This document shows, piece after piece, positions 1-11,800 of a DNA stretch of 64,000 nucleotides (position 1 is the first letter of the stretch; the number at the start of each line of letters is the position of its first letter). Under the pieces are notes generated by a model. The model was given only the letters and a program-made list of their open reading frames with translations, was not told where the DNA came from and ran no database searches. Source of the DNA: Blasia pusilla (lineage: Eukaryota; Marchantiophyta; Marchantiopsida; Blasiales); the NCBI GenBank assembly GCA_050084515.1, contig CM114273.1, positions 124,001-188,000 on the forward strand. Reading direction: 5' to 3'. Both the position numbers and the translations under genes were made by a program.

Positions 1-961
1 GAATGATAGACCACTGTTGGCAATAGCCAATAGGATGGGGCAGTTGAGGGCAACTTTACCTACGTTGGTGAGCTTCCCAACATCCCATGCCTTTCAACGT
101 GGACAGCCACGCACAAATTGGGATGAGGAGACCCGAGCATTGGAGGAGCCTACAGTAGATGAGGGCGAGCGCCATGGGGTTTGCTATGGGTACTACAGCG
201 GTACCAGGTATGACCGAGGCATCACGGAGAGAGCTGTTGGGGCAGGAAATGGACCTCAACTGTCTCACATGGATAGTCAGCCTAGGTATGGCAGAGCAAA
301 GACGGATGCGAGTGTCATCCATGTTGTCACGCCCACAAGTTGGCGCATTGCCTACAAGGTCTGTACAGACATTGGCTGGGGGCGGGACGAGGAGAGATAG
401 GCACCCATAGACTTCCTGGGACGTCGTTTGAGCACAGAGTTCAAAGGTGGCCAGAGTAGCACATGTTCATTTTTCAGGTGTGGAACATGATGTGGGGAGT
501 CGGAGTGAGATGGCTCTAGTGGAGGTGGCTAAGGTTGTTCCATTGCAACCAAAGCCGGAGGTTGCATCCTCTTCGAGTGAGGTCACGATGGAGATTTTGG
601 GAGCTTGTGTGTCGTGCCCCTACTCTCCTTGAACGTTCCACGGGGCCCACTGGCCCCGCGGAAGGAGTCGCCACTGGGACGTCCTCACGACTGGCGTTCA
701 GCTCTTCGGGAGTCTCCGACTCCTCTATAGCTTCATGGTCCGGCATTGGTTCCTCTCTCGGTTCACGTCGCTTGATTCGGCGCTTCTTGGGTTGTTCTCC
801 CTCGATCGCCATCTCCAAGCCAACTCACTCAGATCTCCTCCTCGTTTCTTGCGTCCCTCCTCGAGCGTCCGAGTCTAGCCGCTACCTTGAAATTTCCCAA
901 GCGTCCGGCTGATCCCACGACCCCAAGTTCTTGCTCACCAAGGATAAGCTCTGATACCACT
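1..961 (-). mobile_element. Internal 5' region of an LTR retroelement (LTR-A family), with possible gag start
   Basis: Read on the minus strand, this DNA follows the LTR at 962-1963 and begins with a primer binding site, so it should be the leader and gag start of that element. A minus-strand ORF starts at 818 and runs 100 codons to 516. Its product is rich in Arg/Glu/Pro, as in many gypsy gag N-termini, but no zinc knuckle is seen. From about 635 to 1 no convincing reading frame is found on either strand. A 27-bp piece resembling the LTR terminus lies at 609-635, so this region may be a composite of two element copies. The gag assignment is an inference from position. Confidence 0.4.
948..959 (-). 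other. tRNA-Met primer binding site
   Basis: On the minus strand the 12 bases read TGGTATCAGAGC, the classic plant LTR-retrotransposon primer binding site complementary to the 3' end of initiator tRNA-Met. It starts two bases beyond the LTR edge at 962, the usual spacing. This fixes the element orientation (minus strand) and shows that 962-1963 acts as the 5' LTR. Confidence 0.8.
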
Positions 962-1963
962 TGTCCCGCCCCTACTCTCCTTGAACGTCAATTTTTAGTG
1001 TTGCGGAAGCGTGCGTTCAGTAGGTCACGAACTCATCGCCGATCTGCACCCAAACACACACTCTCGTTAGTCGGGTTTGGCCAACCGGCGTTCCAACCCA
1101 CCGAGTCCTCAACTCGGCGTCTCATCAAGCTCAACCTTCCTTAGTTCCTAGCTCCCAACACATGGCAAGTCCTTCAAGACTTGGAACAGACTTCCTAGTT
1201 AGTCCAGGGATCTGAAACGGCACTTACACGCCTAGCGATCCCAACTGTTCAACGGTCCTCGTGTGAGTTCCGAACTAAGACCCAAGTAATTGAGTCGCGG
1301 CGTGAAATCCAAGAGGGATGTCTAAAATCGTCTCAATGGACTTGGTGCAGGTTTTCCAACCCAACGCCCAAACTCGCGTTCCGTTCCATGCCCTTGAGCC
1401 GCCCCGCGGCGCCCAAAGTGGGGTTTGGGTTCCAAGCACTCTCGGAGACCTTCCCCCTTACTAGTACTTCTGGGGTTCTCCAATAACCCCTCCCCTTTGG
1501 GAAAAGAGGTTCGGGCCCTTCATTGTGGCCCTCAACCCGACTCCACTTACAATCGTTTTTGGGTCGTATCTCGGCCGCTGCTTATGCGTTTGCAGCGATC
1601 TTTAGTGCGTTTGAACCGGCTCTCTATAATCTTTCCAACGCACTCTTATTTGCTCCAAACGCATCTTGGAGCTAAAAGTTATGGCCATAAATACAGTCGG
1701 AAACTCTCAAACGCAAGTGGCGTTCCAAGTCCGGATCTTTCCTTTGGCAACCCACTTCCTAGACTCGACTTCTTTCAAGTCTCATTCCGCGTTTGGTCCA
1801 GGTTTCCGAGTCGCGACCATCACATCTGAAACGCGACTTCTCGCTCGCGTCTCATCTCTTGTCTCCTCTTTGAGACAACTCCAACGCGCAAACCATCTTA
1901 GCGTGAGCCCGCTAATGTTCCGATGTTCCGCTTGGCACTTGTTTGGTCATGAGGGTCGCGACA
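962..1963 (-). repeat. LTR of a retrotransposon, family LTR-A, about 1.0 kb
   Basis: On the minus strand the repeat starts TGTCGCGACC and ends CGGGACA, the expected TG...CA ends. It is closely related to the solo LTR at 58861-59890 (starts TGTCGTG, ends CACGACA) and to the copies at 4770-4940 and 45237-46346. The primer binding site lies immediately downstream on the minus strand. The five bases on each side do not match, so the element is not flanked by a clean target duplication here, as expected if the rest of the element lies outside or was lost. The plus-strand ORFs across it (1425-1829, 1666-1989) are not genes. Confidence 0.8.
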
Positions 1964-2160
1964 CTGTGATAGGTCTCAAGTTGACATGAGGAGAGAGACG
2001 ACGGATGTATAGGTTTCTTAGAGGGCATTTGGATTGTGTTGCCTTCAGTATGAGAGACTCGTGTACGCTGAAGGGTCCAAGGATACAGATTCAGTTGGCT
2101 AGTGATACGCCGATATTTCGTCAACCCTACATATACTCGGATATGGAGCGAGCCTTGATT

Positions 2161-2871
2161 TAGAGTAGGAGTCAAGACTTGTTGGAGGCACGACTTGTGG
2201 AGTTATCGCATGGGGAGTATGCATCTGCCATAGTCATGTCAGCGAAGAAGGATATGTATGGCAATTGGACGGATAGGCGGATGTGTGGAGATTACTGTCA
2301 TATCAACTAACAGACTAGGTCAGATCGGTACGCCATGCCTACTCTTGAGGAGATCTTTGATGCGGGAGGACATGCAAAGATCTTCAGTACTTTAGATCTA
2401 CATGTTGGCTATCATTAGCTTCCTATCAGGGTAAGGGATAGGGAGAAGACAAAATTTTGGGGGATTGACCGATTCGGGAGAGATTATTCATATTAGTGGC
2501 GATTCTTACCATTTGGGTTGAAGAACGCGCATGCGGAGTTTCAGAGAGTGATAGATAGGATTTTGGCTGGCTTGGATTTTGTACGGTATTACATAGATGA
2601 TATTCTTATCTTCAATTCCACGGTTAAGGAGCCTGAGCGACACGTGGAGGAGGTGTTTCAAAGATCGTAGTTACATGGACTAAAGTTACATCTAAGCAAG
2701 TGCCGGTTCTTTCAGGAGCAGATTGAGTAATTGGGACACACCATATACCCGAGCGGGTTAGGTGTTCAGCAAACGAAGGTGGAGGCTATTGCGCAGATTC
2801 CACGCCCTACACATGTGAGTCGAGTCTGGGGATTTTTGGGACTGGCGAACTTCCTTCTTGAGCATTCTTAA
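2161..2871 (+). pseudogene. Ty3/gypsy reverse transcriptase, decayed
   Basis: Translation on the plus strand gives a recognisable Ty3/gypsy RT interrupted by several in-frame stops. Visible pieces, in order, are an HGEYASAIV/VSAKK-like start, a DRYAMPTLEEIFD block, FSTLDLHVGYH (motif A region), LPFGLKNAHAEFQ (motif B), YYIDDILIF at 2586-2612 (the Y-x-D-D catalytic motif, here YIDD), LSKCRFF, a GHTI block, and GFLGLANF near 2850, where homology ends. No integrase, RNase H or LTR follows, so it is a fragment. It abuts the LTR at 962-1963, whose own element runs the other way. The two may be unrelated insertions. Confidence 0.88.
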
Positions 2872-4769
2872 ACCAGATCAAACCGGATAGAGTTCAAAAA
2901 AGAGTTATAAACGACATTGGAGCCTCATGTACAAATGCAACAACAGACGCTCAAGAAAATGTCCACACAATTATTTAGTGATTGCACCATACTATTGCAA
3001 GTGTGTATCCGGATTAATTTTAGTTTAGAATCAGCTACCAGTTGGGATCTAAGAAAACATGTCAAACGTTCAAGTGATCGAGTATTTTACATCCTACATA
3101 CCAATTTAACGAAGTTGAATCTCCTCATATTGCTATGCTGCAATGCCGTAATGTTCCTGGGTTCTCGGGTCCCTGAAGCGCTACTCGAATTGGCGCCTTG
3201 GCAATTTGGTGAAGGGGCCAAAAGGGGATATTTGAGCGCATCCACAGTGCCACAACCTCATATTTCGCTGCGACCAAATTGCATGAATCGTCAAATGCCA
3301 CACCGTCACAGTCACGTCTGACAACCATACCCGGTTGCGATCTAGCCACGTCCGCCACACCATTCCATTCCGGTAGGACCTAAACCGTAGCAGCCAACAT
3401 GAAGTGCAGCAGGGCATGCCGTGGTACACGGGCCAAACCCTAAATGCGAACTCGACTAAGCGCACCGTCCTACAGTGGACAGAAATGCAATATTTGACGC
3501 TCAATCTTTGTCATCCCAATCGCATTAATTATACCCAAGTCCCGAGAGACAATAGAGGCTTGCTCGGTGACTCTTATGGCTTTCGACCCTTTCCCACCCG
3601 ACCGCAAACTAGAGGCCCGTATGAATTTGACACGTGCATATATTAGTAACATGGAAAACAACATATTCTTCTCAATTTTTCTTCCAAATTTCTATAAGGA
3701 TATTAAATCCATAGATGTTGTTTTGATGATTTCTTATTAGCCCTATTGAAGCTACCGACATCTAATTAAAAGTTCCCTGTTAAAGTGTAAGAACGGAGAA
3801 GGGAGAGATGGGCTAAGGAGATGCTGAACCCTTCCCTACTCGTCCCCCTCCTAAATAATGACACATAAGTTAAAATAAGGTCAACACTAAATGACAACCT
3901 TTGTGGCTAGATGGACCATGGAGGAGCAAGACTATGGAGGAGGAGATGGAGGAACATTTAGAATTTTGCTTGTAACTATTTCCATTGTGATCCTATCTTT
4001 TCAATGTAAGGCCCAACATGTTCATCTTCTCAAGTTTGAACTTTGGGGTCTTATTTTTTCCACTTAAGATGGAGTTTTCCAAAGTTAACCTCCAAGTCAA
4101 GATCCGTTGTATAGACTTCCACAAAAGGTGATGCATCATCACTTGAAAGAGGGTGAAGAGCTTATAAGAGAGCCACTGTATTCGCATTTGGAACCGCCGG
4201 AGAGAGATGACCCAAGGCTCCAGCCGCACGTGAAAACTCACCAACTTGCCCCAAAAGTAGACTTTGTCAAAGGCATTGTTGTATTAAAGGCCTTCCATGA
4301 TTGGCGTATTGAGTGGGATGAGTCGCAACTAAGGCCTCTACTCGAAGTACATACTCATTTTGAAGATTCTCCCAATCCCAAGACATAAAGCAGTGAATAC
4401 GTGTGGAGGTTTCACCATGAACCGTCGCACCACCCCTTGGAGAGAGGATTAAAACCCATCGTGGGAAGAGTTATAGGAGATACCAAGCATGATACCTATG
4501 GGATCATGCGCTAACCTTTCTAATGGGAAAAGCAAAGCTTATTGGGTGATGGGGCGAAGAGCAATACAAATGCAAGTGTAGAGTCTATGACGAGGGAGAC
4601 CTGGATGGAGAGCAAAGGAGATCAATTTGGCTTAACCGGGTCCAAGTAGTTGTTGTGGGGAGTGCAATAGAAGGTGGTATCGGGTTAGGGATTGAAGGTC
4701 TATGCATGGATCGACAATACTGCTCATGTCTTTTGATCCCATAAGGAGTAAACTCTTTACCACGAGGTG
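2872..4769. other. Unassigned interval
   Basis: About 1.9 kb with moderate GC. Short ORFs occur on both strands (for example 2917-3321 and 4107-4388), but none shows a family signature, a splice pattern or continuity with neighbours. I see no gene, repeat array or element terminus here. Confidence 0.5.
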
Positions 4770-4940
4770 TCGTGAGCTTGCTCTCCTTGAACGTTAATGT
4801 GTAGTCTTGTGGAAGCGTACGTTTAGTAGGACACGCTCTCATTGCTAATCTGCACCCAAACACGCACTTACATTAGTTGGGTTTAGGTCAATGGACGCTC
4901 TAACTCACCGACTTCTCAACTTGGCCTCTTCAAGGGCTTT
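4770..4940 (-). repeat. Truncated LTR-A fragment
   Basis: Begins TGTCGTGAG on the plus strand, followed by CTCTCCTTGAACGTTAA. It then tracks the same end of the LTR-A copies at 962 and 45237 through the segments corresponding to AAGCGTACGTTTAGTAGGA, CTGCACCCAAACAC and CTTCTCAACTTGGCC. Similarity is lost near 4940. It is about 170 bp of a 1-kb LTR in the minus orientation. The other boundary runs into the LINE remnant that follows. Confidence 0.7.
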
Positions 4941-4944
4941 TCTT

Positions 4945-7290
4945 CATACTCCTCGCTTATCAGTAAGTGGGCTATCACGGATGGTTTCTTAGCATCTACG
5001 TGATCGCTTTATCCCGACAATTTCACAAAAGTGGCTTTGTCTCTCTATATAAGATGTATGCACATATTACGGCATGTCGTCTCCCATTCTCTATCTCTAG
5101 GCTCTTAGTGGCTTGTCGTTTGTAGGCTATGGATAAGCCTCCTTCATGTGTTTGTCTTTTGGCTATTGGAGAGGTTTTATAATGCTTGGTTAGTGGATCC
5201 TCGTGCTTGCAATTTTGTCCTCACTTTATTGCCCACTTATTTCCTCATCAATTTGGAGTGGCAACTCCTAGTGGTTGGAGTGGGAACTCCTAGTGGTTGT
5301 GAGGACGTGGTGCATGGGATTCGCTTCATTTTTTATATTCATGCAGAGTGGATAGCAATTCAAGTCGATGTGGGGAACACATTCAATTCAGTTTCTCGTG
5401 TGGCCATCTTTGAGGAGTTACGTTGTGCAGGAAGAGAACTTGAGGGTCTCATTCCATTTGTTTGCTCCATCTATGCCTATGATACTATCATTATCTATTC
5501 TCATCAGGCTACTTCCGGGGAATATTGTATTCTCCAATTGACTTATGACGTGCATTAAGGTGATACCATGGGTGGCCCACTCTTTGCTATTGCCCATTTT
5601 CGTGCCCTTCAAGGATCAGTGCAAGTATTTCCATATTGTCTTTTCCCTTCTATTGTTGATGACACACATTATAGATCCTCCTTTTGAAGTGGTTTCTATT
5701 TATACCCATTTTGTGGAGCAACCCTCTTTTTCTTAAACCTTAAATTCCAACCTAGTAAATGTGGAGTATGATCTCCTTCATGCCTTCCCTCATCATCCAT
5801 CTCGCCTACTTCTGATTTTTCTATGTGCATTGAAGGGATTAGGATTCTTGGGATCCCAATTGGCTTCATCAACTATGTCTTGAAGTTCTTGGATGAGGCC
5901 CTTTTGAAAACGTGGAATGGCTTCATTTGTTACCTTATATTGGGGATCACCAAGTGGGTTATGGGATTCTCTCCCAATTTTTTTGACGATGTCCTTCTTA
6001 TCTTCTCTGTAGTTGTGCTTCCAATTCAAGGTTCTTTCACCGGTTGCATCTTTTGATGCTTCTATGTTGGCAACTTTTGGTCAACTTCTTGGCCCGAATA
6101 CATTTGAGACAGAGGATGGTGTCTTGGCTTCATGACAAGCTATCTTGTCTATTTCTTTTGGAGGGGCGGGGCTTTCCTCCACAGTCGTATTTGCTCCAAC
6201 AACTTTTTTGGGGAGTTGGGCGTTGTTAGCATCAATTATGGATTCAAGGTTTCTCCAAGGAGATACACCTATCTTGATGGATCATGTCGCCCATGTAGAG
6301 GAGGGGGACCTGTTATTTCAATAACAATTGAGATCTGCTTGAGCTCTTTTTCCTCTTGCTACACAAGAAATTGTACCCCCTTTCAGTCATTTGATTACGG
6401 AAGGGCTTGATTGACTTCAAGAGCATATCTCCGAGAATTTGCACCAAATCAACTTTTCCAGAATTAATTTATTCTCTCTTATGCATCCTGTGACGCTCAT
6501 CGAACTTGTTTGCGTTCATGTGCGGGTACCGGAGCGGGGGCGTGACTTAGTCAAAATCCTCTTATTCTTCCATTTCTTCTTTCTCGACAACTTTATGGTT
6601 ACGCCTTGGACTTCCCCATCCTTCTCCGTTAGGTGTGCCGAATTATGTATGCGGGGATCCCATTGATGCAAAGGGTATCCATATTCTCTGATGTGCACAT
6701 GGTGGAGAACGAATGGCCACACATGATGTCATTAGAGAAGCGGTAGCATCGATGGCTCGTACTGCAGGGTACACCGTTGGGTGAGAGCAGCTCCATATCC
6801 CACCTTCAACCACACAAGCAAGCTCTTGTCGGAGAGTTGATCTTGTTATGTCTCGAGCTAGATTCCGGACATTAGGTGATGTGGTGGTTGCTGATCCAAC
6901 ACATTCTAACTTGGTGTGTCGAGCCGCACATACCAAAGGTTTGACGGCCAAAGCTACAGCAAGAATTAAGGAGTTAAGTTATGATGTGAGACATTCGACT
7001 GAAGGATTTATTCCTTTTGCACTGGAAGTATTCGATCATTTACATGTGTACTTTCCTGAAAACATGTGCTCACCACTCATCACCTTGCCCCTTCCAGTAG
7101 TCCTTCTCTCTCCGTAGTTACTACTTATTTTTGGCAATGCATCTCAGTGGCCTTACAACGTGCACAAGCCTTGTCATTGATACGTTGTGTGGAGGTGGTG
7201 GAAGGTTGCTCGCCTCCTCGTCCGTTCACGTCTGACCAACCACTAGTGTTCTTGTCAAATTTGTTTCAGACTATCAATCGTGTAGTTCCT
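4945..7290 (+). pseudogene. Decayed non-LTR retrotransposon (LINE) of the plant 'QFGV' RT type
   Basis: Pieces of a LINE polyprotein appear in shifting plus-strand frames. An LAIGEVL block lies near 5155-5175. Next come QFGVATPSGCEDVVHGIR, the residues IQVDVGNTFNSVSR around 5340-5400 (RT motif A region, usually LDVxNAFNSVSR) and an EELRCAGRELEGLIPFV block. A QGDTMGGPLFAIAHFRAL-like motif B stretch lies near 5550-5620 and VDDTH near 5655 (motif C region). A GIRILGIPIG block (5830-5860) and a C-terminal block around 6740-7030 with GDVVVADPTHSNLV follow. The last block has the look of a restriction-like endonuclease core (D...DxVxxDP), but that is inference. Stops and frameshifts are frequent. 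A related 3' fragment lies at 19972-20471. Confidence 0.75.
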
Positions 7291-8867
7291 TAAGTTAGTG
7301 TTTACGTTGGTTAGTTGCCATTTTTTTTTCATTCCATTACGCATTTTTTGACCCCTCTTTTGAGATGTTACTACCTTTCTTTGTCCTCCTTTGGAGGTTT
7401 GTTTGGATATTTGAATACCTAAACCCGGTGAGTTGTCGGAAGAAGGCGAGAGTTCTAAAATTAACCTACGTCCTACTACATAAACGAAACCACCCAGTCA
7501 CCCATAGTAAGATTTACAACATAGTAACCAGGGTTTGCACGTACAGAGGAAAATTAGCGCACGACGGGTTTGCAAGCGGATTAGGAGCCTAATGAGCGGA
7601 CATGGTTCCGACCCCAATGCTCGATCCAAACGATCTCACAGGTCCTTAGAGTTTCTCCTGAGAGTCGACGCTCCGAAAATTGCTTCTAGAATGGCGTCCT
7701 GTGGTGCAGCCGTCCTTTAACGCAAGACTGCGGCTGCTGCCCTCACTGATCTGTTCGATCTTCTGGAGGCTGCCCGGGCGGGGCAGGGCGGGGAGGGCAG
7801 GGTCTGCCTGCCCTCCCCGCCCGTTCCGTCCTGGGAACGGCCGGGCAGGAAAGCGTCTGGTTGCCCAGCGGTGAGACCGCCGGACCGGTAAAACCAGTCA
7901 TTCCACAGACAAATTCGAATTCTCTGTTGTGTGTGAGTTGTGTTGCGCGAAGCTCGGTCTTATTGCAACGCTAGCGATTGCTTGGAACAGGATGCTGTTA
8001 GCGGTGGCTGCGAGTTTCGGCTCCCCAATTCGCTGCAGTGCTTTCTCGGCGTGGACATCCTGATGCTGATGCCACTTCTGCGCCGGATCTCGCCGGAATG
8101 CATGCGCGCTTTTGCCGGCGGTTTCGTAGTTGTTCTTGGAAGTTGCCACTCCAATTTCGCTTCCCTGGGATTTGTAAATTTAGGCCCAGTGAGATCTGAT
8201 TTTTCTCCTCAGCAGGTGTTCTCCCGCACCCGCTCTTTGTTAGCATACTCGGACGTGGAAGGACTTCCATTCTTGCTGTCAGAAATTGCTAATCAGATCA
8301 AAAAAGCGACTGCTTCATCCATAGCAGATTAGTCATGAATTTCGGAAATTTAATTTTGGACCTACTTGAGCTGTACTCGGACATGCGTAAAGCACTCTTG
8401 GTTGTCCCAGGGCTAAATTTTACGAAAGCGAAAAGGTTGTCGGAGCTGTTGCTGCCGCTGCCGCTGCTTCCATAGTTGAACCCTACAGGACCAGATAATG
8501 CAACGAAATCGTTATTTGAATTATCTGCTATGAATAGATGACTCAATTGCAGATGTTGATGGAATGGGACAGATGAAAATTCTTCAGGTTTAGACGTTAC
8601 TCTATAGTTGTAGGGTGTTGTTGTTGTGGACAATGAGCAGTGCTTTTCTTTTGTAATGCAGAATGAGGGGAGTTCGTGTGCAGTCTACGAGATGATGGTG
8701 TTCAACCTCTACGTGTCTGGCCTCCCTACACAAGAATATCCATTACATGAAATGTGCGATTGAGCGTCTGTGGATACAGACTCAGATGTGGGGTCTTCTC
8801 CCTGTGGATTGAAATACTTGATTGCCTTATTGTTCGATCTGGAGGAGAGAGTACTTCCGTCCTCGAA
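7291..8867 (+). promoter_or_regulatory. Region upstream of PIG-U, likely promoter and 5' leader
   Basis: The 1.6 kb between the LINE remnant and the PIG-U start codon shifts to higher GC from about 7600. It contains a GC-only hairpin at 7786-7822 and a CTGCCGCTGCCGCTGC run near 8450. A possible leader intron acceptor (TTTTGTAATGCAG) ends near 8661. The ORFs here (7940-8332 plus, 8298-8633 minus) have no recognisable domains. Transcription start and leader splicing cannot be set from sequence alone. Confidence 0.4.
7786..7822. repeat. Perfect 16-bp GC-rich inverted repeat
   Basis: The arm at 7786-7801 (GGGCGGGGAGGGCAGG) is the exact reverse complement of 7807-7822, with a 5-base spacer GTCTG. 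Flanking bases continue G/C-rich (CCCGGGCGGGGC before, CCGTTCC after). The structure could form a strong hairpin in DNA or RNA about 1 kb upstream of the PIG-U start. Confidence 0.95.
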
Positions 8868-11800
8868 ATGGCCAAGGCTATGGTTTGGGGAGGGGTGGTG
8901 TTTGCTGTAATTGTTCGCCTCGCTTGCGCATTAATGGGTGCGCAGATTCGATTGGGACGTCGGGTCGAAGTTGTGACCCCTGTCACCAGCCTCATGCGCT
9001 GTATGCCCATCCTCTCTTTCCCAACTCAAATTTAGAATTATTGACTATAAGGGTCAAATACGAAGAGAACCGTTGCTGTGTGTTTGAATGAAGTATGCTA
9101 GTTGCATTTAGCATAAATGCAACCCCTCTTTCATCAAAACGTGTTTATTATCAAATAAAGTATTGGATTTTTAGGGTCAAGTGGTAAGAAACATGGAAGG
9201 TGTTGGCATGAAGGAAGGATCCTGGTTGTATTTTAATTGTATGCTCATCCTTTTTTTCATTATGCGATGTTTTCGCTCAATTTCAATAGTGTTGAACTTT
9301 TGGGGTCAAATCGTGAGAATATGTAGCTGTGGGCATGAATGAACCATGCTGATCGCACTCTCGTAATTGCTGATTGGATCACGTTTCATGATCCACCCTG
9401 AATGCTACTATTTACTGCATCATTTCAACTGTTGAATCGCAGTGGCTGAAGGGCAATGGTTCAAGCAGGTGGGTCTGTCGCCATATGCAGGTGCCTTCTT
9501 CCTCTGATGAGTACTTTAATTCTCAATTCTCCAGACTAGATTGCTTTGCTGACCATGAATATCATGGATGATGTGGATCAAACACTATCTTCATTCATCC
9601 GTTTTTGTAGATGGTTTTATGTTAAACCATTTTATGAATGAAATACAATTCACATTGGAGGGCCATAATTTTCCATCTCATCTATCAAAGCTGGTTGCAG
9701 GTTCAGCATATCATGGTTCACCACTACTTCTAGCGCTTCTGGGGCCTATCACAAGCAAAGGGTCAGTAGTACCTGTCATGACAGAGGAGGGGATTAAATG
9801 GAAACTTCAACTTGTCTGGACAGTTTATTTTTTCTGCCAACTATACCATGTAAATGGGCATCTGGTCACATGCTGTGATTGGTTTGGGTTTGTATGGCAG
9901 CTTAGCACTTCATCCTTGCAGCCTTTGCCTCTTTAGTTCATGAGTCTTTTATTCGCATTGCAAAACAATTATAAAATATTTGTGTTCTGCCTGTGGTTGG
10001 CCTTGCTGCAGAAGCGGACAACCTGATATGAAGTTGATCACCAGGCAACTTACTTTCTACTGCCAAATTCTCATAACTATTTAGATTTGCAAATAGTTCA
10101 TTCTTTGTATTTCTTTCACCTCGTGTATACAGCTTCTCTATGCGTGCCAAATCCTGGGAGATGTTATCATCTTCGTTTGGCCTTGAGGTTATTAGGCTGC
10201 ATTGTACTTGGGTGATAGCTCTGTACCTTCGTCAGTTAAATCATGCAGAATCAAGAGGATTCCTTTCTGAAGCTGGAGCTCTTTGGGAAAGTGTGCTTTT
10301 ATTGTTGATAGTATGGTCGTTGCCCAAGTACTATAGTTTTTACATTCCTCTCGCTTAGAAACCAACAAGGAATATTTGCAGTGTTTTGGTATTTGTGGCT
10401 GCAGATCTCATAGGAGCCAAGCTGTTGCGTGCTTTAGGTGATTTGGTAGAATCCGCCCGCTTGCATTATATGGCAGCTCTCAAACTTGAAGAGCGTTCAG
10501 AGAAAAATGCAGGCAAGATACAATGATGTTCATATAGTAGTATTGTTTTCTGTGTGCTTTAATGTGGTTGGCTGGCACACCCCAATACTTGTCTTGGCAA
10601 ACTTTTGTTTCAATGATCTATTAGCGTGTGTCTGGATTTTCATCACAGTTTTGCCATCCACCACTGTCTAATACGAGGTAAAAGGAAGAACGAAGTCAAA
10701 TTCAAATCTAATTCTCCAACATTGTATCACAACTTGGCAGTTGCCAACAAGTTGAGTTTGGGGGACGTGGCAGCTCTTGCTTACTTGATGAACCCATTCA
10801 CAATTGCGGTTTGTGTGGGTGGCACTACATCTCCGATTGAAAACATGGTGGTAATTGTGGCACTTTATGGCGCAGCCAAAGGTGCATCCTCACACCATAT
10901 GTGAAGTATGGACTTCTAATCATTGAAATTTATTGAATAGCCTTCACAGTGTTCAAATTTACTTACTAAACTTCATTATTCTCATAAATTGAGCATCCTA
11001 ATTTACCTTTGGATTTCTGGGAGCTGCAGGTAATGCTCCACTAGGGGCATTTGGATGGGCTTTTGCAACTCACTTGTCCATGTATCCGGCTGTACTCATC
11101 ATTCCTGTACTTCCTAACCCATTTTATCCAATCTTTATGGGCTGACTTGAAGTCGAGATTGAATGTTCATTGTTGCATTTTCCAGTCCACCCAATTTAGG
11201 GTGTGTAGTAAATTAATCCTTGGAGTGATAAAGTCAAGACTAGCTGGAAGCTGCCCCGACTGGGACACATAAATGTAGAGGACAATGTCATCTGTCCTGT
11301 ACGAATTTTCCTATGGCATTCGCTCTTCACGTTTCAATCATGGAATGCACTCTGAGCCAAATTGTACTCCTTTCCAGATCAGTCTCCTGATGGTTTATGG
11401 GCCAGACAGACCTCCAAAGAAATTATTTAATGGGATTAGTTCATCAAATATGCCCTCACATGGGAAAGCATCCAAGGTCTCCTTACAAGCAGATGTCCAA
11501 GAGCGCCAGTCCAATGAGACAGGTGGTGTGCGATGGGTGGCTTTGAGAGACTTTTTGTTATGGTCAGGAATCTGGTGGATTTGCATCATCAATTTATGCA
11601 GCCTTGCACTTGGTGGACATGAGCACTTGAAGGAGATGCTATCAGAGTAACACCCACAAAGCTCATACTGTGTGTTTAAAAAGTTTGAGGTTACATCTCA
11701 TTAGGATTTTATTATGCTGTCTGTAAAATAGAGTTTGTGATTGTGATCTAGTAAATAGTTTGTCCACGGATGTCAGGACATGATTGTGTGCCTGTAATGA

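Noticed and set aside
1425-1989. ORFs of 134 and 107 codons on the plus strand
   Set aside because: They lie antisense within an LTR that recurs elsewhere; similar spurious ORFs occur in the other copies.
8298-8633. 111-codon minus-strand ORF upstream of PIG-U
   Set aside because: Ser/Asn-rich with no recognisable domain; lies in the probable PIG-U leader. Also the plus ORF 7940-8332 shows no domain.
11285-11650. 121-codon ORF that looks like a separate gene
   Set aside because: It contains PIG-U exon 7 (11378-11646) plus intron read-through; phases and conserved blocks place it within PIG-U.
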